Below are positions 62,920 through 64,000 of a DNA stretch of 64,000 nt, in pieces. The DNA comes from Jatrophihabitans_A sp035248685 (GTDB lineage Bacteria; Actinomycetota; Actinomycetes; Mycobacteriales; Jatrophihabitantaceae): assembly GCA_035248685.1 (NCBI GenBank), contig DATFHF010000082.1, positions 19,932 to 83,931 on the forward strand, in the 5' to 3' direction. The translations under genes and the position numbers were made by a program. The notes beneath the pieces are model-generated. The model saw only the letters and a list, made by a program, of their open reading frames with translations, ran no database searches and was not told the origin of the DNA. Positions within the stretch are counted from its first letter, which is position 1. Each line of letters begins with the position of its first letter.

Positions 62920-63849
62920 ATGGCTAACAAGACCGTCCTGTTCACCGGCGGTGCCGGTTTCATCGGCAGCCACGTGATTCCGCTGCTGCTGGAACGGGAT
63001 TACCAGATCCGGATCATGGACAACATGTTCCGCGGTGACCGGGACAAGATGGCCGAGTTGGTGGCCGGCGGCAACGTCGAGCTGATCGACCAGGACGTCC
63101 GGTACGGCGGCAGCGTGCAGCGCGCGGTCAAGGGCTGCGAGTCGGTGATCCACTTCGCCGCGGTGTCGATCAACAAGTCGGTCGCCGATTCCGATGAGTC
63201 CATGGATATCAACCTGATCGGCAACCACAACGTGTTCGCGGCAGCTGCCGCCGAGGGCGTCCGGCGGCTGGTGTTCGCCTCGTCCGCCTCGGTGTACGGC
63301 GACCCGGAGAAGTTGCCGATGCACGAGGACGATCCGCTACACCCGCTGACCCCGTACTGCATCAGCAAGCGGGCCGGTGAGGACCTGCTCGGCTTTTACC
63401 AGCGCAGCAAAGGGCTGAACTGGATCGCGCTGCGGTTCTTCAACGTCTACGGCCCCGGCCAGAAGACCACCGCGTACTACACGTCGGTAATCAACCACTT
63501 CGTGAACCGGCTGCGCAACGGACAGCCGCCGGTGATCGACGGCCGGGGCGAGCAGTCGATGGACTTCATCCACGTGCACGACATCGCCACCTCGGTGATC
63601 GCCGCACTGGAGGCCGAAACCGGCAACCTGCCGATCAACATCGGCACCGGCATCGACACCTCGGTGGCCGATCTGGCCCGGATCCTGATCGAGGCGGTCG
63701 GGGTGGACGTCGAGCCGCAGTTCAACCCGCGCGATGTGCTGGTCAGCCGGCGAGCCGCCGACATCAGCCGGGCCCGCGAGGTGCTCGGCTGGCAGCCCAC
63801 CATCGACGTCAAGGACGGCATGATCGACTTGGTTCGCAACGGCGGATGA
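62920..63849 (+). CDS. NAD-dependent sugar epimerase/dehydratase
   Basis: 309 residues from ATG at 62920, with AGGAGA upstream. 'LFTGGAGFIGSHVIPLLLER' binds NAD; 'FASSASVYGDPEKLPMHEDD' and 'PYCISKRAGEDLL' give the Ser and YxxxK triad. It is of the UDP-glucose 4-epimerase/WbpP type. Ends in an ATGA overlap with the next gene. Confidence 0.92.
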   Translation: MANKTVLFTGGAGFIGSHVIPLLLERDYQIRIMDNMFRGDRDKMAELVAGGNVELIDQDVRYGGSVQRAVKGCESVIHFAAVSINKSVADSDESMDINLIGNHNVFAAAAAEGVRRLVFASSASVYGDPEKLPMHEDDPLHPLTPYCISKRAGEDLLGFYQRSKGLNWIALRFFNVYGPGQKTTAYYTSVINHFVNRLRNGQPPVIDGRGEQSMDFIHVHDIATSVIAALEAETGNLPINIGTGIDTSVADLARILIEAVGVDVEPQFNPRDVLVSRRAADISRAREVLGWQPTIDVKDGMIDLVRNGG

Positions 63850-64000
63850 GCTTGTCCGGCTCGGGGTTGCCGGACAACCCCTACAACCAGCACGCCTGGA
63901 TCATCGGTGAACCGGAGATCGGGCCGGGCACCTGGATCGGCGCGTTCACCGTCATCGACGGCTCGGGTGGGCTCACTATCGGTAGCGGCTGCGACATCTC
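63846..64000 (+). CDS. Hexapeptide-repeat acyltransferase (3' end outside window)
   Basis: Only the first 51 residues are present. ATG overlaps the upstream stop as ATGA. 'EPEIGPGTWIGAFTVIDGSG' and 'LTIGSGCDIS' show the left-handed beta-helix repeat (IGxxxxI pattern). Such enzymes O- or N-acetylate sugar nucleotides; behind an aminotransferase and epimerase it probably acetylates the amino-sugar. Confidence 0.8.
   Translation, partial: MSLSGSGLPDNPYNQHAWIIGEPEIGPGTWIGAFTVIDGSGGLTIGSGCDI

Overview
The window is high-GC actinobacterial chromosome. The evidence is WhiB, Crp, MarP and PonA2 homologues, frequent GTG starts, and tightly coupled ATGA/GTGA gene junctions. From about 3.4 to 28.4 kb the gene order follows the Mycobacterium tuberculosis segment Rv3657c-Rv3683, recalled from knowledge and not searched: Tad secretion ATPase genes, a SerB-like HAD phosphatase, acs, an EphE-like hydrolase, marP, a CoA-type Nudix gene, nth, crp, an MBL hydrolase, RidA, two GET3/ArsA-like ATPases, whiB4, ponA2 and a phosphoesterase. 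asd-lysC at 47.6-49.9 kb and leuA at 58.6 kb also recall Rv3708c-Rv3710. The genus cannot be fixed from this. It is not a Mycobacterium, because neighbours differ at many places.

Layout. 1-3.4 kb: secreted proteins that share a ~100-residue repeat, a polytopic membrane protein and a cupin. 3.4-6.9 kb: ssd-cpaF-tadB-tadC without pilin or TadE genes downstream. 7-28.3 kb: the conserved core block (acetate activation, periplasmic acid-resistance protease, base-excision repair, global regulators, cell-wall synthases). 28.34 kb: tRNA-Pro(CGG). 28.4-37.5 kb: an accessory region with a TIR-domain gene, a recombinase-like remnant, a kinase-like gene, two genes of unknown function, a DUF899 gene, and a conspicuously AT-richer 3.1-kb island. 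The island holds only a membrane-anchored nSTAND-type NTPase and a patatin-like phospholipase, and lies between two 235-bp direct repeats. Several genes left of the island are frameshifted.

37.4-42.8 kb: a leftward gene group. It encodes a secreted Asp-box beta-propeller, a lipoprotein, small proteins, a polytopic membrane protein, a Tat-exported cysteine-rich peptide and MauD/MauE-like redox proteins. 43-50.5 kb: an MFS exporter with its TetR regulator, peptide deformylase, an ECF-type sigma factor with a membrane partner, and asd-lysC. 50.5-53.3 kb: two GABA/putrescine catabolism genes. 53.6-64 kb: a nucleotide-sugar and cell-surface polysaccharide cluster (sugar dehydrogenase, GT2, two epimerases, GT-C-like protein, DegT aminotransferase, hexapeptide acyltransferase). 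It is interrupted by leuA, which has a Leu-codon leader peptide, and by lhgO.

The best candidate for an undescribed system is the nSTAND-patatin pair at 34.2-37.2 kb. By its architecture it is a possible membrane-targeting anti-phage module. The cysteine-rich peptide locus at 40.1-42.8 kb comes second.
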